Assembly (NCBI GenBank): GCA_947646735.1
Contig: CANTFK010000983.1
Span: 1 to 64,000, forward strand
Direction of reading: 5' to 3'
DNA from: Peronospora farinosa
Taxonomy: Eukaryota > Oomycota > Peronosporomycetes > Peronosporales > Peronosporaceae
Length of the DNA: 64,000 nt
How positions within the stretch are numbered: position 1 is the first letter of the stretch; the number at the start of each line of letters is the position of its first letter. Positions 62,643 through 64,000 of the stretch are shown piece by piece. The notes beneath the pieces were generated by a model. The model ran no database searches and was not told the origin of the DNA. It saw only the letters and a list, made by a program, of their open reading frames with translations. Position numbers and translations under genes: made by a program.

Positions 62643-64000
62643 TCAATCCTTTTTCGGCCGAAGAAATCCGTCCAGCGTTAACTGACCGACTTTTCTTCGC
62701 TTCCTCGCAAGTCGGGACTGAAAGCTTATGGGTACACTTGACGGGTCATTGAGCGATGAAGACACGGTCGTTGTCGTTTCAGGCAGCGAGGACGACACAC
62801 TACAAGACAACTTGTTATGCCACATGGAGACTTTATAAGCGTCGTCGCTGGAGTCAAAACAGCCGTCCTTGAGCTCGATGACTCTATCAGAGGATGATTC
62901 GCTGGTAGTGGCCGGTGTAGATGGTGCCGCAAGCAACAGTCGCCCGTTCACAGAATAGTTGCTAGAATTGTCTATCAAAGAACAATCTCGCTTCACCGAG
63001 CGTCGTTGTCTCCATTGAGTCTGCCAAGAACACACAACATCAAACAAACATTCGTGAGCATCCACATAACGAAGCTGCTCACACAAAGCACGCACCTTAG
63101 ATACCACATTTGGACTCGTGCTGCTAGCATGCATACTTATAGTTGCCGGTTGCAACGCTGGCTGTACCGCGCTCGTAAGGTTGACGGCTATGTCAAAGCC
63201 ATCTGACAAAACAGACCACGAGATGCTCAATTCAGTACCTAGCGAGCTGTACAGCCATTCGAAAACAACTGTCTCTTTTAACTCACGCACCGCTTAATGA
63301 ACCCTCGCTGTCATCAGAAAGAGGGTCATGGTCTGAGATGGCCATGGCCTTCTTCAGCAAAACAGGATGAGAAAAATCACGTTTTTCTTGACTATATGTG
63401 CTGCCAGCGCGAGGGATTGAGGCGGACTGAAAGGCATAAATAACGTCTGCACATGTTGTCAGCGGTGAGCACATACAGTAGCAATAATCAAAATAATCAG
63501 GAAACAACGTACTATCAAAACATTCAGAAGCTTCCTCCTGATACTGGTCCACTAAAGGGAAACACAAAAACAACAAACACCCTTAGACCCACTTCGATTT
63601 TCCTGATACCAAAATGCTATCAAAATTCCACCATCCGTGACATCTTTCCAGCTACTCGACTGCATATGTTGAGAAACTTGAGTTGCTGCATCTTCCTCTT
63701 CATCTCCTTATCACAATATTACATAAGTAAGTATCAAAAATCATCAACTTCTCTTTTCCCGTCAATACTCTCACACACCGTCAAAATCTTGGCTTGGATT
63801 AATCTCCAAATTGTCCATATCCGTTGCATCCTTTCACCCCAACAAAATGAAGAGATCCAAACCAACCCCCACCCCATTAGTCTCCACATATAAGCTTGTC
63901 TCTAATCACAATACAGCATACATATTCTACAAAAGCTGCAAGTTGTTCCTCCATGTCCAAACTCTCTCGTTCCTCGTCACCACGATTGTTCTCGCTGCCA
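62643..64000 (-). CDS. Acidic protein with C-terminal PIP-box-like motif (partial, exons uncertain)
   Basis: Minus-strand coding signal in several exons, cut by the window end. The last exon (about 63275-62643) ends LARKRRKVGQLTLDGFLRPK, where QLTLDGFL resembles a PCNA-interacting QxxLxxFF box next to a basic patch, as at the ends of FEN1/XPG-type nucleases and other replication proteins. Upstream parts are acidic (DHDPLSDDSEGSLS near 63300-63340; EEEDAATQVSQHMQ near 63670-63710), and MEEQLAAFVEY near 63954 may be the start or an internal Met. Exon joins could not be made fully consistent, so a pseudogene is possible. No catalytic domain is visible. Confidence 0.45.

Noticed and set aside
1..64000. 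Search for RXLR-dEER or LFLAK effector signatures and secreted small proteins
   Set aside because: None of the supported genes has a signal peptide followed by such motifs.

Overview
The window is nuclear DNA of an oomycete, most likely a Phytophthora/downy-mildew relative. Evidence: compact genes with short GT-AG introns (about 55-110 nt); three genes with a plausible oomycete core promoter (TCATTYY initiator followed by a CA/AATTT-type flanking element) just 5' of the ATG; house-keeping proteins that look stramenopile; and Ty1/copia and chromodomain Ty3/gypsy retroelements. I saw no bacterial operon structure, no CRISPR, and no RXLR or Crinkler effector signature.

Left gene-rich block (1-35029). 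In order: lumazine synthase with a hydrophobic C-terminal tail (+), CCT3 chaperonin subunit (-), PIG-M GPI mannosyltransferase in eight exons (+), a copper P1B-ATPase (-), a DEDDy 3'-5' exonuclease (-), a second, nearly identical copper ATPase in inverted orientation (+), a long-form GAPDH (-), an FAD monooxygenase (+), an EEPD1-like HhH/EEP nuclease (-), a WD40 protein with a 66-bp tandem repeat (+), a nuclear protein with a SUMO-interacting motif (-), a capping-enzyme-like protein with degenerate catalytic motifs fused to a CCCH zinc finger (+), NF-YA (-), the exosome subunit RRP46/EXOSC5 with a U12-type AT-AC intron (-), and a membrane-anchored SNAP-like protein (+). Genes alternate strands and are closely spaced. 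I rebuilt exons by keeping reading frame and family motifs across GT-AG (once AT-AC) junctions.

Transposon block (35030-55815). A type I hammerhead ribozyme motif lies at 35731-35806 (-). A degenerate Copia element (36484-42299, -) has a half-tRNA(iMet)-type primer-binding site that contains the gag start codon. Its 3' LTR is interrupted by a 1.1-kb hAT relic with an intact 8-bp target duplication. A young chromodomain Gypsy element (43387-51108, -; LTRs about 1% different) carries an antisense open reading frame next to its 3' LTR. It sits in or beside older LTR-element debris, including a plus-strand Gypsy relic (51109-55815).

Right gene block (55886-64000). A probably mitochondrial class I aminotransferase (-), RPL24 (+), PRMT1 (+), the histone chaperone ASF1 (-), and a partial acidic protein ending in a PCNA-binding-like motif (-).

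The most interesting items are the pseudo-guanylyltransferase/CCCH fusion, the hammerhead ribozyme, the AT-AC intron, the homogenised inverted copper-ATPase pair, and the antisense ORF of the Gypsy element. Identities rest on motif recognition and family knowledge; no database search was possible.
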